Notes under the pieces: generated by a model
Seen by the model: the letters and a program-made list of their open reading frames with translations, nothing else
Database searches by the model: none
What the model was told of the DNA's origin: nothing
Translations under genes and position numbers: made by a program
In this document: positions 39,282-50,497 of the stretch, one piece after another
Position numbering within the stretch: the first letter of the stretch is position 1
Layout of the letters: every line of letters starts with the position of its first letter
Assembly (NCBI GenBank): GCA_963971285.1
Contig: OZ020261.1
Coordinates: 3,534,001-3,598,000, forward strand
Direction: 5' to 3'
Length of the DNA stretch: 64,000 nucleotides
Source of the DNA: Astropecten irregularis
Lineage: Eukaryota > Echinodermata > Asteroidea > Paxillosida > Astropectinidae

Positions 39282-39954
39282 AAAACGGGTTTCCCAAGTC
39301 TTTCTTTTTGAGCGGTCCCGGGCCGAGAGCTGAACTCTCGCCGTAGCCATGAGTCTCGCGCGGTTTCGCGAGAATTGCGGGGGGAAAAGAGACAATCACC
39401 GCGCGGACTAAGAAAGACTTGGCTCCAAGTCTAGTATCGGCTACGTGTACTGGAGGGTCACGTGACTAAAAAGACCAAGTTTTGGCTTTTTACGGAAAAA
39501 TCCGAAACATTACGAACTCGTTTTCGTTCAACTTCGGATAGTAACGTTGACTTTCGGCTATTTCCGACAGGTCACGCGAGGTCACGTAGTTCAGGAAAAG
39601 ACACGTCATGTAAATATGTTTCATTCCGGCTACAGTTAGCCCAAATAGAGCATAATTATTGTTCACATACAACAGAGCACTTTTCCTATTATGCACTTTT
39701 GAGGAGTTTGTTGTATGGTTTTTTTCCCACCCTTTGATTTCTTATTCTGTCCAGATAAAATTGCATGTGCTTACAAAAGTGCAAAAATGAATGCTAAAAT
39801 TGATTCTCGCAAAACGCTAAAACTACCTTCCGCGCCTGCGCAGACATGACAGCTGTGTCATGTTCTATTTTTAACCGTAGCCGATACCTGACCTAAGATT
39901 TTTAATAAGAGTCGTCAGGGAATCTTTGGGCAGGGAACCAGACTAGACTGTCAG

Positions 39955-41359
39955 TTGCATACGGTGCTTTAGACTGCCTGTTGAGGGCGCACTTCAGCTT
40001 GAATATTCGGGCCAAACATTACTGCCAAAGGATCGGATGGACCCAGGCCATAATACCATAGAGATACTTACTAATAAACAATAAACTAGAGGGAATGTAT
40101 CTGTATGGATGCACCACACTAACTCCCATTGTAGCCTGCAGTCATCGGTTTCCGATGGGATAACGGGAAAACTTCTATAAAACAGAAACGAAATAAAATT
40201 TCTGAAAATCACTTCAGCGGTAACTTTGAACTGGACACTAGCTTATACTCTGTAAAAATCCTCGAAGTTGAAGTCTTTTCTTTGGAAATATTGTCCATCA
40301 TTTATCCTACAGTTATCGGTTTTCGCTCCGATAACAGGAAAGTTTCTCAAAAATGGAAACGAAATGGAATATCAGAAAATCACTCCTCACACCTTTCAAC
40401 TGGACACTTCCAGATAATTATCTGTAAAAATCCTTGAAGTTCAAGTCTTTTCTTTGAAAAAATATTGTCCGTCATTTACAGGGACACCAATTCCGCTATG
40501 TAAACGCGACGTCATGTGTTTTCACCCCCTTGGCTGAGCGGCAAAGTTCATTGACATCGGGGTAGCTATGGCGCACCTAGTCACTCAAAAACGGCAGGAA
40601 TATTGTCCTGACTCGATTCTTCTTACTGGGTCAATTGAGTTTATTTTAAAAAGGTTCTAAAACAGTCTTGATTCCAAGATTGTGAATTATATATAATTTA
40701 TCAACAATATCATGCAGGACATATTTAAAGGCAAATATCTGTATCTCCCTTCCCTCCAAGGTCTCTTGTATTACCATTTATCTTCTAAATACCTCTTGTT
40801 TCGTACTTTGTTTTGTATTGTTTAAATTATTGCCTTGCCTTATTGTCTTCTCACATTGCTATTCTTTTAATCCTGTGATTGTGACTTTATTGTCCTAGGC
40901 TTTGTTTTACATGTCTTGTTTTGGAGTTTCTAATAAAAGACACGAATTATATAAATCTATAAAAATATGCAGCGATCTCTGTGTGTTGCCCTTTTGACCC
41001 GGCCATTGCCATGGTAGCTGACCTCAAGCCTCGAAGTTCAGATTTATATGTATATTCAATCACTAGGCCTGAAGCACCGAACCCCAGGTTGCGATAACCC
41101 GTCATGATACAATTGCATGACCCCCAAAATGCATATTAGAAAACAATTGAGGGTACAATTATCGCTGCAATGTACACAGAATAATGATAATCAGCTCGGG
41201 GCATTGATTTTGACCTATGATTTAGTGTGGTTCACCCGTATACCTCGGCCAAAAGATTATCATGAGATTAAAGAAATTCCGTGGGCGTTTAGCTGTTTGC
41301 TCAAAAAGTCGGCCCCGACTGATGACCTTACTGTATCTCTCTTGATTTTTGTGCCCAAG
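39955..41359. other. Intergenic stretch with a tandem duplication and a diverged MITE
   Basis: No gene recognised. It contains the 172-bp tandem repeat at 40138-40481. From about 41250 to the LTR there is a diverged family A MITE (for example TGTTTGCTCAAAAAGTCGGCC and TTGATTTTTGTGCCCAAG) into which the retrotransposon inserted. Confidence 0.5.
40138..40481 (+). repeat. Two diverged tandem repeats, period ~172 bp
   Basis: CAGTCATCGGTTTCCG (40138) and CAGTTATCGGTTTTCG (40310) open two units. Each contains a CTGTAAAAATCC segment followed by GAAGTCTTTTCTTTG or CAAGTCTTTTCTTTG and ATATTGTCC, and ends at a CATTTA. Confidence 0.7.
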
Positions 41360-41363
41360 CATG

Positions 41364-42702
41364 TGTAGCCCAGCAAAGTTATAGCGCCCTCTTGTGTTTG
41401 CATTGGGGCAGTCATAGAAAAGCATGCTGTGAGGCAGCCATGTTTTGTAGAGATTTTTGAAGGAATCCAAATACTTCGTCTGACAAATCATTTATTTCTG
41501 AGAAGTTTGATACTGTTGGCTCTCAGGTAAGCCTTACATTTTGTCAGGGGTATTTTGAAGATTACGTAAAGTGGATTTTTGTTGAAGTAAATGGAGTTTT
41601 TGGGGGGTAACTTTATGGCTGTAAATGAAGCTGTGGAACCTAACCGAAAGTGCCTGTATTAATGGATTATGCCCTGCTAACAGGGATATACATATACATA
41701 TTTGCATAGTGTTTGTTTTAAAAACTACACTGTATGGGTCTTTCTATATCACAGATATCAGTGAGATATGGGTTTGATATAAGCCAGTATGATCCATAAA
41801 TATTGATAAGGTGACAAAAGAGTATAGTTTGATCATTTTACTTTATTAATGGGACTTAAGTCAATGATATGATGATTTTGTTTTGGGAGCTTTTGCTAGG
41901 ATGTATGCATGTACTATTATGCATATCATAATGAAACACATTTTGATAATTGAGATTTTATTGAAATGGAGAGAGATCTCTGAAGTATTTCAAAGATAGC
42001 ATACTAGTTGTATTGCATGGTTTCTTTGGCTCTCACTCTCAGGTGTCAGTTACAGGTGTCAGCCTCTGGTCTCAGGTGCTACCTATATGATGAGACTTGG
42101 CTAGCATCAGTTGTTACCGTGGTTACAGTCGTCAGTCCAGATTGTAATTCAAGGGAGAGTGCGGAGATCCATGCAGCTCTGGTGGATGCTTGAGCAGTAC
42201 CATCCATTGGAGTGAGTTGCAGCCTGCAGGTGGTGTGAACACTACCCACAATCAGACTGTTTACTGAGGTGCCTGGAGTTGGAGTCATCCTCGGGCCATA
42301 GGATACGGAGACAGTCTGGATTTCAGTCGGCAACTGTTACAGTAACAGCACAGGAACTCTGAACTAAATTGTGAGCTGTGACTGGAATGCTCACACGCGT
42401 TTGGAACTGTCGGTTTATTACACGGAAGTGATCTGAGAAAATCCAGGATCCTGGTAGAGTAGTAGACGTACATGTACATGTTTATGATGTAATTGAGCGC
42501 TCATTTTGTTCATTGCCAATCTTATTTACTTTTTCACTTTATTCAACTTTGTTATTGCTGTTGAACCTTGTGTTCAAAGAATTACAAACATTTATTACAT
42601 TTAACAGAACTGAGTTGTGTTTTGACAGGTTGTGTTGAATTAAAAGTGTTGAAATCTAAAGAATGGAAGTTTTGTGAATGTGAGTTACATTTCTGGGTTA
42701 CA
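41364..42702 (+). repeat. 5' LTR
   Basis: TGTAGCCCAGCAAAG ... TTCTGGGTTACA. Differences from the 3' LTR that I noticed lie near 41430 (T/C), 42415 (T/C) and 42633 (T/C). Confidence 0.93.
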
Positions 42703-42722
42703 TTTTGGCGATCTTGCCAGGA
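42703..42722 (+). promoter_or_regulatory. Likely primer-binding site
   Basis: TTTTGGCGATCTTGCCAGGA follows the 5' LTR directly, where a tRNA 3' end should pair. The TGGCG start is common in gypsy elements. The tRNA is not identified. Confidence 0.5.
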
Positions 42723-42952
42723 CCAAATTCCACATAGCAAAACTTTAATTCTGTAGAATTTGAAGTGATTTAAATTTCATTTGTGGAGTAGTTCCACATG
42801 TATACATGTACCTTTGTATTGACATTCCAATGTGAGTATATCTTGAGAGCCAACAGTTGAAATTTACGTTTGTCAGCTTGAACCAACATGTACTAATTTT
42901 TTTTCACACTAGCAGTAATATACAGGTTTACTCGTTCGCGTTAGATAACAAC

Positions 42953-44251
42953 ATGGCTTCCCCACATGACTATGATGACTATGTTGAGATAGGGTTGGGG
43001 TGGTGCAAGAAACTTGATATGCGACCGTCTCATTCCCTTCTCCTAGTTGGTAACTCTGTATCTGTTTCTACTGAATCACTATTAGTGGCCCTCTTTGCCA
43101 CAATTCATCATGTTACTGGAGTGACCCGACAGGAACTGAATGGTGAGACCTTTCTCCTGCTTGAGTTAGAGCGAGACATTGGTGAGGCAGTACTACCACC
43201 TGGAGGAAAAGTACAGATGAGAGTGAAGGACACTGAGGTACTCTTCACTGTCCACCGCCTGATCATGAAGACAAGCCCTGAAAGAGTTACCATAGCTGAT
43301 CTTGGTGCACGGGGTCTGTTGCCAACTTCTAGCAATAGTCCTGGTGCTGACACTACAGTAGATACTACCGCTGTGGGCACCACCTGTGCTGTCCAGCAGC
43401 CCAAATCAGCAGAAGATACAACAGCAGCACTGAAAGAAGCCCTCACCAAATGCAAGATTACTAATGCTCGTAGATTGAGTCCATTTTCAGGTGATGTTTC
43501 TGGAGAGAGTTTTGAATCTTGGATTGAAGTCGTGCAAGGCCAGCTCGATGAGGAAGAAGATGAGACTGAAAAGAAGAAGCGCATCCGAGAAGCCCTAAAA
43601 CCACCTGCTACAAATATAATCATTGACCTGAGAAGGGAGAATCCCCAGGCTTCAGCCAAAGATTATATTGAAGCACTGGAGTTGGCATATGGAGACACTC
43701 ACACTGCTGATGAATTAAGCGTCCAGTTCCATGCTCTCCATCAGAAGCGGGGTGAGAAGGCTTCACAATTCTTGACCCGTCTACAGGGAATTCTCCGGAA
43801 GTTGACTAGAAAGGGCGGGGCCCCAACAGATACCAAGAAGATGTTACTGAAGCAATTTTTGAAGGGTACCCTGTATAACGAGATGATTCTCATCAACCTC
43901 AGGCTAAAAGAGAAACTGGAGACACCGCCATCCTACCTTGCTCTCCTGAAACAAGTGAGAAGGGAAGAAGCGGAACAAGATGAGAAGACCAATCAAAGGG
44001 GATCTCACGGGGATTCTGCGCCTCGACCACAGAAAGAGGCAAAGCACCACAAGGTTGTGGCCCAAGGGGAATCAGAAGACAGGCCGAGACGTCCCAACTT
44101 TTGTTTCAAATGTGGCCAAGAGGGGCATTACCGCAACAAATGTGCAAATCCACCCGATTTGGAGAAAGTGAATGAGCGCTTTATGAAGTTTCACTTTCCG
44201 GGAAAAGGGAGGGGGCGTCCCACGGAGGCCAGTGCGACGCCCACCCCATAA
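42953..44251 (+). CDS. gag: Gag polyprotein (PNMA-like capsid, CCHC zinc knuckle)
   Basis: 432 residues from MASPHDYDDY at 42953; an in-frame ATG at 42857 is less likely because the segment it adds lacks gag character. The N-terminal domain (about 1-120) is followed by a capsid region starting LSPFSGDVSGESFESWIEVV and extending through FLKGTLYNEMI. This resembles the capsid fold shared by Ty3/gypsy Gag and the PNMA family. A CFKCGQEGHYRNKC zinc knuckle follows near the end. The last codons carry the slippery heptamer for pol expression. Gag would form the retrotransposon particle and bind its RNA. Confidence 0.88.
   Translation: MASPHDYDDYVEIGLGWCKKLDMRPSHSLLLVGNSVSVSTESLLVALFATIHHVTGVTRQELNGETFLLLELERDIGEAVLPPGGKVQMRVKDTEVLFTVHRLIMKTSPERVTIADLGARGLLPTSSNSPGADTTVDTTAVGTTCAVQQPKSAEDTTAALKEALTKCKITNARRLSPFSGDVSGESFESWIEVVQGQLDEEEDETEKKKRIREALKPPATNIIIDLRRENPQASAKDYIEALELAYGDTHTADELSVQFHALHQKRGEKASQFLTRLQGILRKLTRKGGAPTDTKKMLLKQFLKGTLYNEMILINLRLKEKLETPPSYLALLKQVRREEAEQDEKTNQRGSHGDSAPRPQKEAKHHKVVAQGESEDRPRRPNFCFKCGQEGHYRNKCANPPDLEKVNERFMKFHFPGKGRGRPTEASATPTP
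44200..44206 (+). promoter_or_regulatory. Probable -1 ribosomal frameshift site
   Basis: The heptamer G GGA AAA sits exactly in the gag reading frame (X XXY YYZ form), 43 nt before the gag stop. The -1 frame is open from here into pol, without a stop across the overlap. Confidence 0.65.
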
Positions 44252-47200
44252 GGCCAAATACTGACATCCCAGAAGGTTTAGTAGGAGACCTTACTATCCA
44301 ATCCTGCTATGTTAATGGATTCAAGACCACTGCACTGCTAGACAGTGGTTCGCAAGAGAGACTGGGTCTGCCTCTGTATCCATTGGCAGATTTATTACTT
44401 TTGCATGGTGGAAATGGCACTATGCCATACCTAGGCTGGACAGAACTTAAGGTGGGATTTGATCAAAGCTTCTGTGGAACTGATAAGACAATCCCGACTT
44501 TGGCTCTGGTTGTGCCAGACTCAAAGGGTTCTGCAGACTACCAGCTTGTTATTGGAACTAACACTGGCATTTTCTGGGAATGTTTTTCTTTATTCCAAGG
44601 GAAGCACCAGAGAGCTCCAGTGGATGCTGTTTGTCAAAACATCTATGAAGACATAAAGAGCCTAAAGAGGACAGGACCAAATGGGCTAGTGGGGCATGTT
44701 AAGCTCAAGTCTAGAAGTAGAACAGTTTTACCTGCAGGTACTACTCAACAGATCACTGGAGAGATCAAGAATAGATATGGGAAGCCGGTGACAGCATTGC
44801 TTGATTCTGCCATTCCAAGTCAGCTACCTGGTGGGATAGTCATCTCGTGCGCTCTTGTTGACATTGGCCAAGGGTTTGGAAAAGTAAAAGTATGCCTCAC
44901 AAATCAGACACAGTGTGATATTACACTGCCAAAGAGTTGCATTTTAGCAGATGCTTACTTGACGACATGGAGGAGTGACAAACCTGAGTACGGGAATCAG
45001 CGTTCTTGTGATGTTTCTGCAAGAGTTTCAAAGTTTGAAGTTCAAGGTTCCTCTGGAGATATTGGTTCTCTTGAGACTAAATCTCCTCTGTCTGAAGATG
45101 AGTTTTCCAACCTGCCATTTGTATGGGGCCCAGTGAGTAGTGAGGAGAAGCAGAACATTCTTAAGATGGCTTATCAAAGAGCTGACGTTTTTGCTAAGAG
45201 TGAGTGGGACATTGGTGCTACTACAGAAGTTTTCCACCAGATCCACCTGACGAGTGACGAGCCCTTTCGTGAAAGATCTCGACGTGTTGCTCCGGGGGAC
45301 CTTCGGGACCTTCGGGAGCACTTGCAAAAATTGAGTGACATGGGAGTAGTCACGGAATCCAAAAGTAGGTTCGCCTCCCCCATAGTCATAGTCAGAAAAA
45401 AGAATGGCCAAGTGAGACTGTGTGTCGACTATCGCACCCTAAATTCGCGAACTGTCCCGGACCAGTATACAGTGCCATTGATCCAAGAGGCCCTCGACAC
45501 TTTAACTGGCTCTAGTTGGTTTTCAGTAATCGACCTGAAAAGTGGGTACTATCAAATACCCATGCACCCTGATGATAAGGAGAAGACTGCCTTTACTTGC
45601 CCAGTGGGATTTTTTCAATTTGAGAGGATGCCACAGGGGATAAAGGGTGCCCCGGCGACATTCCAACGATTGATGGAGAGATGTTTGGTTGGGTTGAATA
45701 GAGTTGAAGCACTGGCTTATATGGATGATATAATTGTATTTTCCTCTAGTGTAGAACAGATGGAGGAGCGCCTCGGCCGAGTTCTTGATCGCCTTGCTCA
45801 GTACGGTTTGAAGGTGTCCCCAGAGAAATGCCAACTTTGCTGTACTTCCGTGAAGTATTTGGGCCATATCGTTTCTAAGGAAGGTATCCAGACAGATCCA
45901 GCAAAGTTGGATGCCTTGAAGACTTGGTCTCGACCAGACAGTGTTCGTCAGCTGCGGTCCTTTTTGGGATTCGCTGGCTATTATCGCCGGTTCATTGCTG
46001 GGTTCTCAGCCATTGCCAAACCCCTGTTCCAACTGACTGGAGGTGTTCGACAGAAGACTGCTCAAACCAGTTCAAGTAGGTCATCTCTTGACAGTAAAGT
46101 TCCCTTTCGAGACAGATGGACGCCGGTCTGTGAACAGGCATTTGAGGCCTTGAAGGGGAAGCTCTGCTCAGCACCAGTATTAGCCTTTGCTGACCTGACC
46201 AGTCCCTTTGTGTTGCACATCGATGCATGTCGCGAAGGACTGGGAGCTGTGCTGTGCCAGGAGGTAGATGGCAAACTTCGTCCAGTGGCATATGCCAGCC
46301 GTAGCCTGAGCCGATCTGAGAAAAACTACCCTGCTCATAAGTTGGAGTACCTTGCTTTGAAATGGTCAGTAACCGAAAAGTTCAGAGATTATCTGTACTC
46401 GGCAAAAGGTACAAAAGTATTCACTGACAACAACCCATTGACATATATCTTGACGTCTGCAAAGCTTGATGCTACAGGCCACAGGTGGCTTGCAGCTCTC
46501 TCAACATTTGACTTTACGATTCATTACAAGCCAGGACGAACGAACCAAGATGCCGATGCCCTCTCCCGACGACCAGCTGAAGGCTCTGGTGACGACTACT
46601 TACAGGACCAGCAGGAAAAGATTCATGACCTTGAAGCCCGTATGCGAGGGGAGGGTAACACTGCTGATCAGACCTGTGATAGGGAAATAATCAATGCTAT
46701 TTCTGCTCAACATCTCACAGAAGAAAAAGCCAAAAAGTCCTCGACTGCTGCTGATTCGTCCAAAGGGGAGCCCTTGGTGTACTCTTTAGCTGTGGGCGCA
46801 GAGGCTGTCCCAAGTGCCTACCTTAATCCCAGTGCAGACCTGGAGAGGCTGGGGTTGAATCTCACCGATTGGAAGACGGCACAGGCTGCAGACGAAGACA
46901 TTGATCGTGTCATCCAACTAATCAAGCAGGGTGTCAAGCCAAAAGTTGTACCTGATTTCTCGCCAGAGATGAAAGGTCTTTGTGGACAGTTCAGCAGATT
47001 TGTGTTGAAGGATGGAGTGTTATGTAGAACCTGTGTGGGCCCAAGTGGATCGAAATTGTTCCAACTGGTGGTACCTAGACAGTTCAGGGAACAGGCAATG
47101 AGAGGAGTGCACAATGATGTTGGTCACTTGGGTATGGAGCGAGCTGTTGCTCTGGCCAGACTTCGATTCTATTGGCCAAAGATGGCCTTGAATATCGAAA

Positions 47201-49011
47201 ATTGGATACGGTGTTGTGCTAGATGTGTTGCACATAAGACTGTCCCAAAGATTTCAGCACCACTAGTCAGTATTGCCACTACATACCCGTTGGAGTTGGT
47301 CTGCTTGGACTTTCTGAAGTTGGAGAAAGACAGAAGTGGCGCTGAATACATACTGGTCATTACAGACCACTTTTCGCGCTATGCCCAAGCATTCCCAACT
47401 CGGGACAAATCATCCAGGACTGTCGCTAGGTTGCTTTGGGAGAAGTATTTTCTGCATTATGGTCTACCAACAAGACTTCATTCGGACCAGGGGCGGGAGT
47501 TCGATAATAGACTTATCAAGGAACTCACCAGCCTGCTGGGGGTGCGGAAATCTCGCACGACTCCGTACCACCCCCAGGGTGACCCGCAACCAGAAAGGTT
47601 CAACCGCACCCTGTTCAGTATGTTAGGCACTCTTCAAAATGAGGACAAGCCAAACTGGAGTAGGTATGTGAGTACTCTTGTGCATGCCTATAATTGCACA
47701 CGTAATGACAGTACCGGATTTTCTCCGTACTACATTATGTTCGGTCGGGAAGCTCGTCTTCCCATCGATCTTTGTTTCGGTACTTCCCCAGATGGTGTTG
47801 CAAATGAAGACCATACCAAGTATGTGCAAGACCTCCGTCATAATTTGGAGAAGGCCTACAACCTAGCATCAGAGGAGTCCGCTAAGTCATCAGCTGCCAA
47901 CAAACGCCGCTATGATTTGAAAGTTAGAGGCAGTGAACTACAACAGGGTGACAGAGTCCTATTGAGAAATGTTGGTCTAAAAGGTACCAACAAACTGGCT
48001 GATAAGTGGAGGAGAGATGTCTATGTGGTCCTTGGTCGTAGCAATGACAGCATACCGGTCTATCAGCTTAGACCTGAAGATGGTTCTGGGCCGACTAAGA
48101 CACTCCACCGGAACATGATTCTTCCCATTGGACTACTCACCGGAGAAACCCTGCCATGTCCAGTTGGGGAAAAGGTACACCGACCAAGGACCAGACAGTC
48201 CAAGAAGGTTGCGGAGTCCTTAACAACTCCGGGGGAGGATCAGAATGAAGATTCCGACCCTGATGAGCCCGAGATAATAACCATTTGGCCAACTTCTGAA
48301 AATGGTGCAACCACAGGAAAACAGGGTTCACAACCAACACTTCTGGTTGAAAGGCATGCATCTGATGCCGTACCAGATGATGATGATGACTGTGGCGATC
48401 ACCAGGCCACAGAGGTCTCAGATGACCCTGAAGTTTCAGTATTGGACCCTGGTTCTGAAGAATTCATTCCTCTGATACAGACTGTCGAGTCTGACAGTGG
48501 TGGACAGGAGGATGAACTTCCCAGCGCCCCAGACAGTAGTCAACTAAATGGTGATCCAGTGATGGAATGTGAGGGGACTGAAGCTGAAATCGACGACAAG
48601 TTTGTTGAGATTTCAGTGAAGACCCCAGAGCCAGCAAATTTTCCTTCTGAACAGGAGAATGCTGATCAAGCATGTGGAAGTGGAAGCCACCCAAGTTCTC
48701 ATCAAGAGTTTCCTACATCCTTGGAAACTACGTCGGATGAATGCATTATCAATGACAACCAGGTTGATCACTACAGTGATTCTTTTCCAGAAGTCTCACC
48801 GACTGCAGACCTTGTAGTGGGGAGTCCACCCACCGTTGATGATTGTGCAGGGGTGATAACTACACAGCCTGGCAGCTTCCAGCCACTAGATGAAATGAGC
48901 AACCTGACCGTGTCGTCAGAGCCTGACCTTGATCTTGATTCACTTTCTTTAACTGATGAAGACTCGAGCATGACACAACCTTCCAGGAGCAGGAGACCCC
49001 GCAGAGATTGA
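44207..49011 (+). CDS. pol: Pol polyprotein: protease, reverse transcriptase, RNase H, integrase
   Basis: About 1600 codons open in the -1 frame relative to gag; no ATG is needed. The protease active site ALLDSGS is at about 44332-44352. RT runs from about 45230, with LCVDYRTLN, VIDLKSGYYQIPM, FQFERMPQGIKGAPATFQ and the catalytic YMDD (about 45718-45729). RNase H follows with HIDACREGLGAVL and FTDNNPLTY. Integrase has the HHCC zinc region (HNDVGHLGMERA...CARC) and a DDE core in LVCLDFLK, HSDQGREFDN and QPERFNRTL. A C-terminal tail of about 280 residues is strongly acidic and low-complexity, with no chromodomain. All catalytic residues are present, so the copy may be active. Confidence 0.93.
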
Positions 49012-49146
49012 CTTATGACACCCTGGGCCAACCCACCCAGGAATATGTGATAACTTCATCTTCTTCTGGGACACGTTTCCCAGCTTTTCTTCACATGCTC
49101 TTTGGGACTAGAAGAGGGGAAAGCATCGGGACGATGCAGCATGTCT

Positions 49147-49158
49147 AGAAGGGGAGGA
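49147..49158 (+). promoter_or_regulatory. Polypurine tract
   Basis: AGAAGGGGAGGA immediately precedes the 3' LTR; the expected primer for plus-strand synthesis. Confidence 0.8.
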
Positions 49159-50497
49159 TGTAGCCCAGCAAAGTTATAGCGCCCTCTTGTGTTTGCATTG
49201 GGGCAGTCATAGAAAAGCATGCTGCGAGGCAGCCATGTTTTGTAGAGATTTTTGAAGGAATCCAAATACTTCGTCTGACAAATCATTTATTTCTGAGAAG
49301 TTTGATACTGTTGGCTCTCAGGTAAGCCTTACATTTTGTCAGGGGTATTTTGAAGATTACGTAAAGTGGATTTTTGTTGAAGTAAATGGAGTTTTTGGGG
49401 GGTAACTTTATGGCTGTAAATGAAGCTGTGGAACCTAACCGAAAGTGCCTGTATTAATGGATTATGCCCTGCTAACAGGGATATACATATACATATTTGC
49501 ATAGTGTTTGTTTTAAAAACTACACTGTATGGGTCTTTCTATATCACAGATATCAGTGAGATATGGGTTTGATATAAGCCAGTATGATCCATAAATATTG
49601 ATAAGGTGACAAAAGAGTATAGTTTGATCATTTTACTTTATTAATGGGACTTAAGTCAATGATATGATGATTTTGTTTTGGGAGCTTTTGCTAGGATGTA
49701 TGCATGTACTATTATGCATATCATAATGAAACACATTTTGATAATTGAGATTTTATTGAAATGGAGAGAGATCTCTGAAGTATTTCAAAGATAGCATACT
49801 AGTTGTATTGCATGGTTTCTTTGGCTCTCACTCTCAGGTGTCAGTTACAGGTGTCAGCCTCTGGTCTCAGGTGCTACCTATATGATGAGACTTGGCTAGC
49901 ATCAGTTGTTACCGTGGTTACAGTCGTCAGTCCAGATTGTAATTCAAGGGAGAGTGCGGAGATCCATGCAGCTCTGGTGGATGCTTGAGCAGTACCATCC
50001 ATTGGAGTGAGTTGCAGCCTGCAGGTGGTGTGAACACTACCCACAATCAGACTGTTTACTGAGGTGCCTGGAGTTGGAGTCATCCTCGGGCCATAGGATA
50101 CGGAGACAGTCTGGATTTCAGTCGGCAACTGTTACAGTAACAGCACAGGAACTCTGAACTAAATTGTGAGCTGTGACTGGAATGCTCACACGCGTTTGGA
50201 ACTGTCGGTTCATTACACGGAAGTGATCTGAGAAAATCCAGGATCCTGGTAGAGTAGTAGACGTACATGTACATGTTTATGATGTAATTGAGCGCTCATT
50301 TTGTTCATTGCCAATCTTATTTACTTTTTCACTTTATTCAACTTTGTTATTGCTGTTGAACCTTGTGTTCAAAGAATTACAAACATTTATTACATTTAAC
50401 AGAACTGAGTTGTGTTTTGACAGGTTGTGTCGAATTAAAAGTGTTGAAATCTAAAGAATGGAAGTTTTGTGAATGTGAGTTACATTTCTGGGTTACA
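49159..50497 (+). repeat. 3' LTR
   Basis: Same length and ends as the 5' LTR, followed by the target duplication CATG. Confidence 0.93.

Larger units (their letters stand above)
14013..39945. mobile_element. Long-inverted-repeat (foldback) DNA element hosting the nested insertions
   Basis: Both ends read TAGTCTGGTTCCC inward and are flanked by the 9-bp direct repeat GACTGTCAG (14004-14012 and 39946-39954). The right arm (about 39282-39945) is the reverse complement of a left arm now broken into 14079-14129, 14659-14810 and 38131-38664. Removing the MITE (14130-14658 plus TTA) and the Polinton (plus ACAGAA) restores colinearity. The native element is about 2 kb with a roughly 620-bp centre. 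It has no transposase ORF. A 9-bp duplication (8 bp if a C is counted in the TIR) suits Mutator- or hAT-type mobilisation, but the superfamily is unassigned. Confidence 0.8.
41364..50497 (+). mobile_element. Ty3/gypsy LTR retrotransposon, apparently intact
   Basis: 9134 bp with two 1339-bp LTRs, the 4-bp target duplication CATG (41360-41363, 50498-50501), an open gag, an open pol in the -1 frame and a polypurine tract before the 3' LTR. Domain order is protease, RT, RNase H, integrase, which is Ty3/gypsy. I spotted only three base differences between the LTRs, so insertion is recent. It landed in a family A MITE: the flanks join to ...GCCC[..]CATGAATCTGCATTTC, as in the other copies. Confidence 0.93.

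Noticed and set aside
45028..45411. Antisense ORFs within pol (45028-48694 region)
   Set aside because: Shadows of the intact pol frame.
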